Positions 8,001-18,376 of a stretch of DNA of 63,578 nucleotides are shown here, one piece after another (the first letter of the stretch is position 1; each line of letters begins with the position of its first letter). The position numbers and the translations under genes were made by a program. Origin of the DNA: Paraburkholderia tropica. Its GTDB lineage: Bacteria > Pseudomonadota > Gammaproteobacteria > Burkholderiales > Burkholderiaceae. The stretch is taken from contig NZ_FNZM01000033.1 of NCBI RefSeq assembly GCF_900109265.1, positions 1 through 63,578 of the forward strand, written 5' to 3'. Under the pieces are notes generated by a model. That model saw only the letters and a program-made list of their open reading frames with translations, did not search any database and was not told the origin of the DNA.

Positions 8001-9425
8001 TTAATTTTCGGGGGTGCCTGATGTAGCGATGCCACGATCCCCGAGCGTTCCGTGAATGGCATCCGGGATGATGAGCTTCGTGATTGTCGGCGCGAATGCA
8101 CTGTCCCTGATCTTGATAACTTTCATGCCAGGATAGAGCGCGTCACCCGCTTCCTCAAGCTGCATGCCAATGACATTGTCGAACAGGCTCAGCATTTCTG
8201 GCGGCGCCGAATTCAGTGCCGTCGCGGTCAGCTCCCTCGTTTCCCATGTACACACCGTCGTAACGTCCAGAACACGTAACTGGTTCGTCAATGCAGCAAG
8301 AAATTCGGTGAAGCGAGGACGCTCAACACTCGCCCTTTCGAAACCCGCAAGCCCATCTATGACGAGCCTGCGCATTCCGCGTGCCCGAACTGCATCAAGC
8401 AACTGGTATGCCAGTTTGTCGATGACGTTCTCGGTCAACGGGTTCCACAAAACAGCCACCGCACCTGAGGCGATAAGCGTCTCCAGTTCTATCCCCAGAG
8501 CCTTTGCCTTACTGGCAAGACGCGCAGGGCTCTCGTAGAAGCCAAAGTGCAGCGCTGGTGTTTCAGGCGTCGCCAACCGTAGAAAATTGAGACCAAAACT
8601 GGTCTTGCCACTTCCACCCGGACCCACCACGGCCGTAGCGGAGTTTGCGGGCAGGCCGCCGTGTACTCGCAGGTCAAGCTCGCCGACACCACTGGAGACC
8701 CGGTCCTGCGGAGCACGGTCCTGACCAACAGGTCGACCATACAGGGATTCGAGCCGCGGATAGACCGTGACCCCCTGATTGGAAATCTCATAGTGATGGA
8801 GACCTCCAAGCGAGGCACTTCCGCGCGATTTGGTTATCCGCAGCCGTCGTACGGTACGCGAGCCGAACAATTCCTCCTCTAGTTGAACCACACCATCGAC
8901 CATCGTGTGCTCGGGGCTTGATTCGTCGATGCGCGCGCTGGTCAGAAATAGGACCGTGCAGCCACTGAAAGACGCATGCCCCTGCAGTTCCGCGACAAAG
9001 GCCTTCACATCGAGTGAGCTATGCGTGCTTTCGCGCGCGTTGAGCAGGCCATCCAGTATGAGCATCGAGGCACCTTGGCGCGCCATCTCCTTGCGGAGCA
9101 GCTCAACCAGCGCGCTCAGACCGTCGACGCGAAGCGTTCGGAACAGACTCAGATACGTTATTTCCTTACCAACGAGCTCAGCATCGTAGAAGTCAAGTAT
9201 CGCGAGTGATTGAAAGAGGCGATCGTGGGATTCTGCGAGGAGCGTGATGTAGAGAATTTTGCTTCCCGCACGAGCCTGCGCGAAGGCAATCTGGTTTGCC
9301 AGGATCGTCTTGCCGGCACCCGGTCGCCCCTGAAGGATATACGCGGAACCAGCAATCAACCCGCCGCCCAGAATTGGGTCAAGTCCGGGCACATCGCTCT
9401 TCAGGCGAGTCAGGTTATGGTGCAT
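8001..9425 (-). CDS. KaiC-like double-domain ATPase
   Basis: 474 residues with two RecA/KaiC domains in tandem. Domain 1 (about 1-240) begins GLDPILGGGLIAGSAYILQG with Walker A GRPGAGKT. Domain 2 (about 245-470) has GVGELDLRVHGGLP and Walker A GPGGSGKT. Both keep an acidic residue after the second strand (AESHDR, YESPARL), as in KaiC ATPases. I chose ATG 9425 because family homology begins at its first residues. No kaiA or kaiB is present, so a full clock is unlikely. These proteins are usually linked to signalling or stress with the adjacent receiver protein. Confidence 0.88.
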   Translation of the reverse strand: MHHNLTRLKSDVPGLDPILGGGLIAGSAYILQGRPGAGKTILANQIAFAQARAGSKILYITLLAESHDRLFQSLAILDFYDAELVGKEITYLSLFRTLRVDGLSALVELLRKEMARQGASMLILDGLLNARESTHSSLDVKAFVAELQGHASFSGCTVLFLTSARIDESSPEHTMVDGVVQLEEELFGSRTVRRLRITKSRGSASLGGLHHYEISNQGVTVYPRLESLYGRPVGQDRAPQDRVSSGVGELDLRVHGGLPANSATAVVGPGGSGKTSFGLNFLRLATPETPALHFGFYESPARLASKAKALGIELETLIASGAVAVLWNPLTENVIDKLAYQLLDAVRARGMRRLVIDGLAGFERASVERPRFTEFLAALTNQLRVLDVTTVCTWETRELTATALNSAPPEMLSLFDNVIGMQLEEAGDALYPGMKVIKIRDSAFAPTITKLIIPDAIHGTLGDRGIATSGTPEN

Positions 9426-9899
9426 CGCGTTTAGGTTCCGACGTTGGTGGTTGCCGAAGGGACGGCAGAAAGGGGCAGCAAGTGCCACAGTTTCAGGGAG
9501 AACAGAGAACGGGAATCATCCACGTGCAACTGTATCCAGGCACGATTATGCGCCAAACACGCTATCCATCGCCACCGATGGGTCCAGGCGCACTTCGGCG
9601 ATGTACGCCACAGCCAGCGACTCATCATGAAGGCCCACCGCTGCCGTCGCCAATCGACGCGCCGTACATGAACTGGTTCGAAGCCACCAGATGGCACACG
9701 GCTTTGCGGCGGAACAATAGAAGCGGACGGCAATGCCTTGAGGTCGCAATCCATCAGGACGTGCGCACCTGCGCTGCGACGAGGCCGCGTCATCTCTGGA
9801 TCACAATTCGCAACCAGGCTTTCCAGATCGCCCACCCTCTTCGCGATGCGCAGCCCGACGTCCGAAAGTGACATCTTCGGCGGACCCAATAACGGATTT
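9426..9899. other. Intergenic region, no supported gene
   Basis: 474 bases upstream of the KaiC-like gene. A short minus-strand frame here gives plausible protein-like stretches (MSLSDVGLRIAKRVGDLE, and HDESLAVAYIAEVRLDP in another frame). They are in different frames and lack a family signature or good ribosome site. A decayed gene is possible. Confidence 0.4.
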
Positions 9900-10400
9900 C
9901 TATTCCCGGTTTTGCAGGCAACGTGGCTGTTGAAATGCCTCCCAGCAACCGGGCAGACCAATTGCCGCCAGAATGCTTCTAGCTTCGGCGAAGCCGCTTC
10001 CAGGATGGCGCTCAAAGACCCGGTTGAATTCTTCGACGAGTGGTCGGGTACGCTCCGGGACAGGTGCGTCGTGCCCCAGCAACAAGGCGGTTTGTCCAAA
10101 TTTAACCGGTCCGGCCTTTATCAGCGCGCGCAGCGCGGCATTCGCGCTACCGCGCCCGAACAACTCCATTCCGTATGTACGGATCATGGCGCGTACGATC
10201 GATTCCGCAGCGGGCGTAAACGGCGGCATTGTTTTGATCAGGCGCAGATGCGGTGAGCGCACATCAGACGCGGTGAATCGTTCGATACCGTCGATGTCGG
10301 CTTCGAGACGTTTCACGGGCAGATCAACGCTAAAGAGCATAAGCCGTATGCGTTCATAAAGCGCATCGTTGTCGGGAAAGGTGACTGCAGTGTCTGTCAT
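9900..10400 (-). CDS. Hypothetical protein
   Basis: 166 residues starting MTDTAVTFPDNDALYERIR at 10400 after a GAGGAAA ribosome site seven bases upstream. No membrane segment or signal is seen. The middle is basic and helix-rich (RSPHLRLIKTMPPFTPAAES, LFGRGSANAALRALIKAG) and the end reads GFAEARSILAAIGLPGCWEA. I do not recognise the family. It lies at the edge of the heat-shock island, reads in the same direction as the small Hsp20 genes, and may belong to the same stress cluster. Confidence 0.6.
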   Translation of the reverse strand: MTDTAVTFPDNDALYERIRLMLFSVDLPVKRLEADIDGIERFTASDVRSPHLRLIKTMPPFTPAAESIVRAMIRTYGMELFGRGSANAALRALIKAGPVKFGQTALLLGHDAPVPERTRPLVEEFNRVFERHPGSGFAEARSILAAIGLPGCWEAFQQPRCLQNRE

Positions 10401-10808
10401 TCTATTTTCCTCGAAGCGGAGTTCAGATGGTTCCGCAGGAACAGCGATCCAGAAGTGGCGACCGTCGAATCCGCAGGTATTCGTCTCGCGTCCATCCAGA
10501 AATCGCTGACGGAATCCAGATCTGTCGAACATGTCGGCCCGGAACGACTGAGCATAACCGGATCTGTGCTTCGGGAGATGCCCGCGCCTGTTTCCCCTCA
10601 TCCGCCAACAGGCGTGGCAAACTAGCGCGGTGCCCAAGTTTCGCTATCAGATTCTGTTGTACATGATGTTCCCTATCGCATCGCGTGCCTGCGCCCCGCG
10701 TTACCGCTGTGGCTCGTGTCGATCCGGAGGCCGTCCGGCAAGCTCTGGCAGCCTCGCCCCCGCACTTCACGGCGAGGACGCCTGCGAGGCGTGCGGTCGC
10801 GTAGCCAT
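10401..10808. other. Intergenic region, no supported gene
   Basis: 408 bases with only short frames lacking ribosome sites or recognisable domains on either strand. I see no promoter or repeat that stands out. Confidence 0.4.
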
Positions 10809-11114
10809 TCAGCCAGCGCGTCCCGGATCCTCAATTTCCTTCGCACGACCACCCGGCGCGAGAGACATTGCCGGATCCGGGCCAACGGCGTTTCCGGTAG
10901 TATTCCTGCCGCGGGGCGCGTCGCACGGTTGAAGTGCGTCAAGGAACGTTTTGCCTTTTCCGGTCAGGTAGGCGCGCCGTGCACCTTCGCCGCAATGCTC
11001 CAGCATCACCAGTTGGCGCTCGAGAAGCGCGTCGAGTTCGGCGCGGTTCATGTCGAGTTGGTCCGGCGCCTGGCGAACCAGCATCAGGGTCGCGAATTCG
11101 TGTGGACTGAGCAT
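10809..11114 (-). CDS. Small hypothetical protein, possible winged-helix-like fold
   Basis: 101 residues with a good ribosome site (GGAGAAG) before ATG 11114. The first 65 residues, MLSPHEFATLMLVRQAPDQL to LTGKGKTFLDALQP, read as alternating helices ending in a strand. This resembles the tail of a winged-helix or MarR-like fold (LERQLVMLEHCG, ARRAYLTGKGK). The last 35 residues look disordered. Small proteins of this kind occur near Burkholderia stress genes, but I cannot name a function. Confidence 0.6.
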   Translation of the reverse strand: MLSPHEFATLMLVRQAPDQLDMNRAELDALLERQLVMLEHCGEGARRAYLTGKGKTFLDALQPCDAPRGRNTTGNAVGPDPAMSLAPGGRAKEIEDPGRAG

Positions 11115-11577
11115 TTACTTCTCCGAGGAAACAGGAGCCCGCGTGCAGTTGCCCCTGCAAAAAATGAAAAGTAGTGCAAGCTATACGCGGGCTGGACAAC
11201 CGTGTGATGCGGTCCGTTCAACCGCGGAACTGTGCGGGCGAACCCCTGTCGCTTAAGCTGTCCGCATTGATGGTGCGTATCGCGATCTCGACTGTCGCCC
11301 GGTGCGCCTTGTCCACGCTTGCCCAGTGCTGGGCATAGGACAGGAGGTTCGAGTCTGTCACCGACTGCTCCGCGCGCCGGATGCGGACGATGGCTACGGC
11401 CAAGTTCCGGCCAGCGGGAGGCAGCGCAGTGCCAAACCGGGAAGACGCATGTCTCGATCATGCAGCCCTTCCAGCTATGGCAGCGTTCGTTGTGCATAGA
11501 TACCTCTGCGTGGCGGGTCACGCGGCGCGGGCCGAGCAGACCACGCCGCATGACCGGACCTGCCTCTGCGCGTTCCT
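11115..11577. other. Intergenic region with a weak minus-strand frame
   Basis: 463 bases between the small hypothetical gene and the Hsp20 pair. A minus-strand frame at about 11218-11450 gives FGTALPPAGRNLAVAIVRI and SNLLSYAQHWASVDKAHR, which look protein-like. It has only a TTG or other weak start and no ribosome site. It is not called as a gene. Confidence 0.35.
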
Positions 11578-11991
11578 CTAGCCGACCCTCACTTCAATGC
11601 GGCGCGGTTTTGCCGCGTCACGACGGGGAATGGTGAGCTTGAGCACACCATCGTTCAGTTGTGCGTCGATGCGCGACACGTCGAAATCGGGGCTGAGTGT
11701 GAACGCGCGCCAGAAGTGCGGATGGCGCACTTCCCCATGTTGCAGGCGCAGTCCTGGTGGGGTCGAAATTACCGCTTCCGCCTCGATACTCAGGCTGCCG
11801 TCCTGCACGCGCACGTCGAGCTTTTCGCGCGGCACCCCTGGCAGATCCGCGTAGAGCGTGATGCCGTGGGTATCCTCGAAGATATCGACTGCAGGCGCAA
11901 CCCGGGTAAGCTGCTTCGCATGTCGTGCACCTTCGCGCGAAGCAAGGTCGGTGTGAGGCTCCCGGGTAGTGAGTTCAGTGCTGTCGTTCAT
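11578..11991 (-). CDS. Hsp20/alpha-crystallin small heat-shock protein
   Basis: 137 residues, the usual size for a bacterial Hsp20. The alpha-crystallin domain runs from about 33 to 137: VDIFEDTHGITLYADLPGV opens it, and LNDGVLKLTIPRRDAAKPR is the domain-ending A-x-x-x-n-G-v-L motif. It acts as an ATP-independent holdase for unfolding proteins in the cytoplasm. GGAGG precedes ATG 11991. It lies 38 bases after the next Hsp20 gene on the same strand, so both probably depend on the sigma32-like promoter at 12608-12635. Confidence 0.93.
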   Translation of the reverse strand: MNDSTELTTREPHTDLASREGARHAKQLTRVAPAVDIFEDTHGITLYADLPGVPREKLDVRVQDGSLSIEAEAVISTPPGLRLQHGEVRHPHFWRAFTLSPDFDVSRIDAQLNDGVLKLTIPRRDAAKPRRIEVRVG

Positions 11992-12029
11992 GATGTCCTC
12001 CGTGCTTTCTCGTGCTTCTTTCTATCGCG

Positions 12030-12470
12030 TCACTGAACGGCGATGGCTCGCGGCTTCGACGCTTCGGACCGTCCGACGCTCACCGTCAGACAACCGTTCA
12101 CATAGCGCGCACTGACCTTGTCGGGATCCGCGTGCGGCGGCAGTTCGATCACGCGCCGGAACGCTCCCATGAAGCGTTCGCGAGCGTACACGCGCGTTTC
12201 GTCGCCACTTCCCGTCGCGGGAGGCCTGCGTTCGCCGCTGATCGTGAGCAGCCCCTTGTCTATCGAGACGTCGATCGACGCCGGATCGAGTCCTGGCGCG
12301 AACGTGACGATCTCTACGCTGTCGTCGGTACTGCCAACGTTGACGGGAGGAAAGGTTTCGCTGCGCGTAGCGCGCAGGCTTGCGGGAAAGCCCGCGACGG
12401 CGCTAGCTATCTGCCGTTGCAGGCGGTCGAATTCGCCCAGCAGATCGGTAGTGAAGAAAAGATCGCTCAT
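12030..12470 (-). CDS. Hsp20/alpha-crystallin small heat-shock protein
   Basis: 146 residues. The start MSDLFFTTDLLGEFDRLQ at 12470, after AAGGAG, has the N-terminal helix common to class A bacterial Hsp20s. The crystallin domain follows: DSVEIVTFAPGLDPASIDV, ISGERR and YVNGCLTVSVGRSEASKPR. Cytoplasmic holdase. First gene of the two-gene hsp20 unit, divergent from the hypothetical gene at 12667. Confidence 0.93.
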   Translation of the reverse strand: MSDLFFTTDLLGEFDRLQRQIASAVAGFPASLRATRSETFPPVNVGSTDDSVEIVTFAPGLDPASIDVSIDKGLLTISGERRPPATGSGDETRVYARERFMGAFRRVIELPPHADPDKVSARYVNGCLTVSVGRSEASKPRAIAVQ

Positions 12471-12607
12471 GACTGGCTCCTTGAAACCGGGGCCTCTCAC
12501 GAAGAACGAACTGATCCACGCGCTCCAGTCCGTCTGCCGTGGGGACACCGGCTGACAAACAAATCGAAACACGCAGCGCTTGATCGCGACTGCCTGAGCG
12601 ATGCCTA

Positions 12608-12635
12608 AAATAGCGCATATGATGGAAATTTCAAG
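12608..12635 (-). promoter_or_regulatory. Putative sigma32 (RpoH) promoter of the hsp20 pair
   Basis: On the minus strand CTTGAA (12635-12630) is followed after 14 bases by CGCTATTT (12615-12608), six of eight matches to the CCCCATNT -10 box. The start at 12470 lies about 135 bases downstream. The -35 box and spacer length match those before groES and the third hsp20. Confidence 0.6.
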
Positions 12636-12666
12636 AGGCCCTGCAACAACACAACCGGGAGGCATC

Positions 12667-13305
12667 ATGGACCTTTTCGACACGCTTCAGGCGCAGATCG
12701 ACACCGTGCGTCTGCCGCTGTTCGCTGTCACCGTCACGGCGGCAGCACAGGTGAATACGCCGCTCATCGCAATGCTCCACTGGCACGCATTCAAGCGTGC
12801 GACACCGTTGGTACTGCCCGGCATAGAGATCCCGCCCCGCCCGGTTCCAGCGTCAGCCGTTCAGCTCCATGCGCCATGGCACAATTTTGAGAGTGTGGAT
12901 TCTTTGCTGCTGGATGCAGCGTGGCAATCTGGTGCATGGGATGTCGAGCGCACGGAACGGCGCGGGTGCAACGTGATCGGTGCCGGCGCTGCGGAGGCGC
13001 TCGCCTGTCGTCTGGCATTTGGCGACTACGGGGTGGACAGCGCGCATGACCCACAGCTCCTCGATGACGAAACCGATCGCGGCGAGCTGATTCAACTCGC
13101 CGCGCGCAAAGGCTACGTGCGCTGGCTGTTCCGGCCGGTAAAGGGCGGCCTGTGGCGCACGCTCGAAGCCCCGGACGACACGCTTGACGCCGATGGCGGA
13201 CGCCAGCCACCCTGCCCCGTGCTGCCTGAGCCGCGTCGCCCTGATGGGCGTGGCCGCACGGTTTATCGCCTCGGCGCTGTCCATCGCATCTTGCTGACTC
13301 ACTGA
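12667..13305 (+). CDS. Hypothetical protein in the heat-shock island
   Basis: 212 residues starting MDLFDTLQAQIDTVRLPLFA at 12667 after GGGAGG. The N-terminal half is moderately hydrophobic, then comes a region rich in acidic and aromatic residues (LLLDAAWQSGAWDVERTERR, DDETDRGELIQLAARKGYVR). I recognise no family. It is transcribed away from the hsp20 pair and toward groESL, with 171 bases before groES, so co-expression with the chaperones is plausible. Confidence 0.6.
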   Translation: MDLFDTLQAQIDTVRLPLFAVTVTAAAQVNTPLIAMLHWHAFKRATPLVLPGIEIPPRPVPASAVQLHAPWHNFESVDSLLLDAAWQSGAWDVERTERRGCNVIGAGAAEALACRLAFGDYGVDSAHDPQLLDDETDRGELIQLAARKGYVRWLFRPVKGGLWRTLEAPDDTLDADGGRQPPCPVLPEPRRPDGRGRTVYRLGAVHRILLTH

Positions 13306-13338
13306 AACAATTTGTTACAAATAGCCGTTTTGACACCC

Positions 13339-13367
13339 CTTGAAGGACGTGACCGCCGCCTCTATTT
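13339..13367 (+). promoter_or_regulatory. Putative sigma32 (RpoH) promoter of groESL
   Basis: CTTGAA (13339-13344), then 15 bases, then CTCTATTT (13360-13367), six of eight matches to CCCCATNT. The C-flanked -35 (CCCCTTGAAG) is typical of RpoH promoters. No CIRCE inverted repeat is seen, so HrcA control is not indicated here. Confidence 0.6.
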
Positions 13368-13476
13368 CGCTATCCGCCAGACACACTGGCTCGGCTGCTC
13401 CGAGGCGTCCCCACACGCTTCGGTAACAGCAGCCGGATTCCCTTATTGGTAATCTTTAATCGCTCAGGAGATGAGA

Positions 13477-13794
13477 ATGCAGATTCGTCCCCTCTACGAC
13501 CGGGTTATCGTCAAGCGAATCGAGACGCAGCGGACGACGGCCTCGGGCATCGTGATTCCCGATTCGGCGGCAGAAAAGCCCGAACAGGGTGAAATTGTCG
13601 CGGTCGGCAGCGGCCGGCTGCTGCAGGATGGCACGCTGCGCCCGCTCCAGCTCGAAGTCGGCGACCGGGTGCTCTTCGGAAAGTACGCAGGCCAGACCGT
13701 CAAGGTCGATGGCGAGGAACTGCTCGTCATGCGCGAGGAAGACGTCATGGGCGTCCTCGAGGCCGACGCGGGCACCACCCGCAAGGCCGCCTGA
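13477..13794 (+). CDS. groES: Co-chaperonin GroES
   Basis: 105 residues. RPLYDRVIVKRIETQRTTAS opens the fold and GIVIPDSAAEKPEQGEIVAV is the mobile loop that contacts GroEL. GDRVLFGKYAGQTVKVDGEE and MREEDVMGVLE follow. ATG 13477 is preferred over the ATG at 13471 because CAGGAG (13465-13470) is then properly spaced. The dome partner of the GroEL encoded 76 bases later. The island context suggests an extra chaperonin set rather than the housekeeping one. Confidence 0.95.
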   Translation: MQIRPLYDRVIVKRIETQRTTASGIVIPDSAAEKPEQGEIVAVGSGRLLQDGTLRPLQLEVGDRVLFGKYAGQTVKVDGEELLVMREEDVMGVLEADAGTTRKAA

Positions 13795-13870
13795 AATCCC
13801 GACGCGGTCGCGAACACCGGGACGGTCGTTCGCGACGCGTTGAGTCAACGACTTTACCCGGAGCAATAAC

Positions 13871-15493
<1,623 letters not shown>

Positions 15494-15544
15494 GGAGCGT
15501 TTCCGCATGCGCCGGCCAACGGTCGCGGCCGGTGCAATCCGTTC

Positions 15545-15583
15545 GGCGCCGCACATTGTCTCCGTCCTGCGGCGCCGCTTTTT
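15545..15583 (+). terminator. Rho-independent terminator after groEL
   Basis: GGCGCCGCA (15545-15553) and TGCGGCGCC (15568-15576) form a perfect nine-pair GC stem with a 14-base loop, followed by GC and five T's. It lies 51 bases after the groEL stop. Confidence 0.75.
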
Positions 15584-15596
15584 GCCTGGGTCCGAA

Positions 15597-15851
15597 ATGA
15601 AACTCGAACTTTACATTGACTCCAAGCGGCTCGACATCGAAATCGACGACGTCGTGGCGGGACTGCTGGCCGCCCGCCTGAGCCTTCCCGCCGGCTCAGA
15701 CAATCACGATGCCCTCGCGCATTATCTCAGCGAGAAAGGCGCCCCATGGACGCTCGACGAGGAGCATATGCGCCGGCGCATCCTGCGCAGGCTCATCCTG
15801 GATATCGCCGACCCGGCACTGGTAATTCGCCATCTCATGGCTGATGGCTAA
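15597..15851 (+). CDS. Small hypothetical protein
   Basis: 84 residues starting MKLELYIDSKRLDIEIDDVV at 15597, just after the groEL terminator. It appears as a short beta hairpin followed by helices (GLLAARLSLP, MRRRILRRLILDIADP). It is compact and charged, with no membrane segment. The ribosome site is poor. I do not recognise the family. Confidence 0.5.
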   Translation: MKLELYIDSKRLDIEIDDVVAGLLAARLSLPAGSDNHDALAHYLSEKGAPWTLDEEHMRRRILRRLILDIADPALVIRHLMADG

Positions 15852-15922
15852 CACGGTCTGCCGTGATCGGCAAAGTCCCGCACGCCCAGTCAAATAATTT
15901 TTCTGAAGTACCTTGCGTCGCG

Positions 15923-16279
15923 ATGTCCGACAGCCCTCATTTTCGTGCCCGCATGCCCGCCAGATTGCCTGTCGGCATGCTTGGCCTGGACTATCTCAAA
16001 TTTCTGCAACTCTCGGTTGATGACGAACTATGTCGCAAGGGATCGTTCGTCGATGCCGCGCTGCAGGACGCGATGGCCGCCATACGCAAAGGCTCAATGC
16101 GTACGGAGCAGCCCGCGATGAAGGTCTTCTTTGATGGCTGCCAGTTCTGGCTCGCCAGTCACTTTCACCGCCATGAGGCGGCCCGCCGCCTGGACGCATT
16201 CCATCAGGAATTCTGGTGTGATATTCAACCGGGCCAGAAGGCCCACGCTGTGCGACATGCGTCGGAACGCCCGACCTGA
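15923..16279 (+). CDS. ParB-like domain small protein
   Basis: 118 residues from ATG 15923. The part FDGCQFWLASHFHRHEAARR with FWCDIQPGQKAHAVRHASE resembles the DG-x-x-W-L-A-x-G-F-H-R ... G-x-x-R-D-A block of ParB/KorB-type N-terminal domains found on phages and integrative elements. The classic Gly before FHR is Ser here and no DNA-binding helix-turn-helix is present, so this may be a stand-alone or decayed domain. Its function in a chaperone island is unclear. Confidence 0.5.
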   Translation: MSDSPHFRARMPARLPVGMLGLDYLKFLQLSVDDELCRKGSFVDAALQDAMAAIRKGSMRTEQPAMKVFFDGCQFWLASHFHRHEAARRLDAFHQEFWCDIQPGQKAHAVRHASERPT

Positions 16280-16541
16280 TGCGCGTCGGCATTGATACCC
16301 GCGCGCGCCACACGCGCTGACTGCCGTCCATGTCCTGCCCGAACTGGCGTGTGCCATTTATGCCTGGGGATGGCCGATTCTACCGTCCTGCCCCAATCAA
16401 TCAGGCCGTTCGGCAGCATGAGCCTGGCACAAGGCTGTGGGTCGGACGGCGGACAGGGACGACTGCTACGTCGCGCGCAGCGTGGCTTGATGCGAGGCGC
16501 TTTTCCACCGGGCTGACCACACCGGCTACGAAACGGCCGAG

Positions 16542-17114
16542 CTAACCGATCTCGATCTCCACCTGACGGCCCGAGGACCTCACCGGTTCGCTTTTTGGCA
16601 CCGTCAACGTGAGTATGCCGTTGTCATACCTGGCGAGCGCGCGTTCTGGATCTGCATATTCCGGCATGGGAACCGTGCGCTCAAACCGTCCGTGGGAACG
16701 TTCCAGCCGGTAGCACCCGTTTTCTTCGTCGCGTATATCCTGCTTTTTTTCTCCTCGAATTATTATCACACCATCCACAACGCTCACTTTTACGTCGCTC
16801 CGATCAATACCGGGTAGTTCTACCGTGACGCGCAGGACTGGTCCCTCATCAACCACGTCGATACGTGGCTGGAAACGCGCCGAGCTAAAATCTCCGAACC
16901 ATCGGTCAAGCACTCCGCGAGCCAATGTCGGATCAAGAAGAAAGTCTTCGACTGCGCGCCACTGCTCGCGCGAGAGCAGCCTCATAAGGTCGGGCAATGA
17001 GTTGCGCTGGCCGCTCTCCCCTGCGTTGGTGTTGTCTGGTGACTGTGCGCCAGGCTTACGCCCTGACACGCGAAAGAACTTGAAGGGGTTCCACCTCTTC
17101 GGATCGGGATTCAT
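16542..17114 (-). CDS. Hsp20/alpha-crystallin small heat-shock protein, long N-terminus
   Basis: 190 residues from ATG 17114, preceded by GAGGAGAAAG. A basic, Pro-containing N-terminus and a helical region (DLMRLLSREQWRAVEDFLLD) lead into a crystallin domain (about 88-190). This has IDVVDEGPVLRVTVELPGID, IIRGEKKQDI and YDNGILTLTVPKSEPVRSSG. It is longer than its two neighbours at the N-terminus, which in this family sets oligomer size and client choice. A sigma32-like promoter is seen at 17162-17189. Confidence 0.92.
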   Translation of the reverse strand: MNPDPKRWNPFKFFRVSGRKPGAQSPDNTNAGESGQRNSLPDLMRLLSREQWRAVEDFLLDPTLARGVLDRWFGDFSSARFQPRIDVVDEGPVLRVTVELPGIDRSDVKVSVVDGVIIIRGEKKQDIRDEENGCYRLERSHGRFERTVPMPEYADPERALARYDNGILTLTVPKSEPVRSSGRQVEIEIG

Positions 17115-17161
17115 CGTCTTTCTCCTCTCGGTCCTCAAGGAACATACGTTCGCGATGGTTA

Positions 17162-17189
17162 ACATAGTCCAGGAAGACGAAATTTCAAG
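17162..17189 (-). promoter_or_regulatory. Putative sigma32 (RpoH) promoter of the third hsp20
   Basis: Minus strand CTTGAA (17189-17184), 14 bases, then GACTATGT (17169-17162), a weaker -10. The first eleven bases (CTTGAAATTTC) are identical to those of the hsp20 promoter at 12635, which supports the call. Confidence 0.45.
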
Positions 17190-17269
17190 AGCACAAGAAC
17201 GGAAGGCCCGCTGCCCAATAGCAGGACAGGCGCGGGTGACATGGCCAACGATCTGCGTTCGATTATCCG

Positions 17270-17440
17270 GGGGGCGGAATCGCCGGGGGCAGCCCAGTGC
17301 GGTCATCCTTGATGGCCGTACGTTGCAGTCGACGTGCGAGAGCGGTCCACGCGCAGTCTCTACGGGTACAAGCGTAAAAAAGGCAGCAAGGTGAACATGG
17401 CGGTGAACACATTGGGGTAACTGCTTGCTGTGCGTGTGAC
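17270..17440 (+). pseudogene. IS5-family transposase remnant
   Basis: Plus-strand reading gives GQPSAVILDGRTLQSTCESG followed, after a frame change, by YGYKRKKGSKVNMAVNTLG, a stop, and LLAVRVT. This is the recognisable D-G-R-T-L-Q-S-T ... G-Y-K-R-K-x-G-S-K-V-H core of IS5-type transposases, including the first catalytic Asp region. One frameshift, one stop codon and loss of both ends show it is dead. It abuts the broken kinase at 17441. Confidence 0.7.
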
Positions 17441-18376
17441 GCGTTTCCGACCTACGAGGGCAGCGGCGTCAAACGCGACATCCCCGAAGCCGAGACGCCA
17501 CTCATTCTGCGTACGCTGAAGACCGCGGCGGCGACCGGTAAAACAAAGGTTGATGACGTGTCGAGCGGTGCCGACGCCGTGGTGGCGGTCGCCTGTCCCG
17601 TGCCACACCATAGAGACCTGCTCGCCTGGACGCTGACCCGCGCGCGGTCGCAACTCGGGCCGTACGGCGAGCGCGCCGCGACGATCCTGTCCGGTTTTCT
17701 TATCTTCATCGTCTTGCTGGCGTTCGTGCTCGCCCTCGCACTCAGGCGCTGGAAGCGTAATCTGACTTGTCTCGAAACGGCCCTCGCGGAAGACGGCGAG
17801 TTCGAGCAGGGCAAGCGGATCACGCGGCTCGGTGAACGCGATCTGGACCAGATCGTTGAGGCGCTCAACCGATATGTCGATCCCGCCGAGCGCTTTAGCG
17901 CCCTCGGGAAGATGGCCGCGCAGATTGCGCATGAGATTCGAAATCCCGCTGGCGCCATGCGCCTCAAAGCCGAGAATGCGCTCGCGGGTGACGACGCGCG
18001 ACGTGAAGCTGCTTTGAAGACCATCATCGAGCAGGGGGGAAGTATCGAATCCCAGGTGACGAGTCTGCTCGCCCTGACGCAACCCGTTACGCTTCAGCTT
18101 CGCGAGGTCGATTGAACTACTGGCTGGGCAATTTGAAAGTCCCCCACGAGCCCCATGCGCAAAATCGCCAGATCGACCTGAACGTCGAGGTCGCAGGGCT
18201 ACGGCCCGTATTCGACACGACCCAGATGGCGCGCGCGCTCGACAATCTCATCGTGAACGCGCTGCGGCACGCCCCCCCTGGCGGCTACGTCAAAGTCACA
18301 GGACGACACACTAGATCGGACGGCGGCGAGCGTCTGCGCTTCGAAGTGAGCGACAACGGTCCGGGGGTGAGGGCCC
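17441..18376 (+). pseudogene. Sensor histidine kinase remnant: sensor end, DHp and part of the ATPase domain
   Basis: The frame starts within a periplasmic sensor region (FPTYEGSGVKRDIPEAETPL). A membrane segment (ILSGFLIFIVLLAFVLALAL) and a HAMP-like linker follow, then the phospho-acceptor helix AQIAHEIRNPAGAMR. After REVD at 18112 one T is missing, which puts a TGA in frame; the sequence continues in the next frame with ALDNLIVNALRHAPPGGYV and FEVSDNGPGV. It then breaks off at about 18376 into an unrelated tail. The N-terminus is cut by an IS5 remnant. It is closely related to the half-kinase at 308-781. Confidence 0.8.

Noticed and set aside
8001..9425. Circadian clock kaiABC operon
   Set aside because: Only a KaiC-like ATPase and a receiver protein are present.
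9431..10099. Possible minus-strand gene between the KaiC-like gene and 9900
   Set aside because: Protein-like stretches fall in different frames, the long frame overlaps the better supported gene at 9900-10400, and no ribosome site or motif supports it.
11218..11403. Small minus-strand reading frame of 61 residues
   Set aside because: Only a TTG start, no ribosome site, no family.
13306..13476. CIRCE operator for HrcA upstream of groES
   Set aside because: No TTAGCACTC-N9-GAGTGCTAA inverted repeat is present; a sigma32-like promoter explains the region better.
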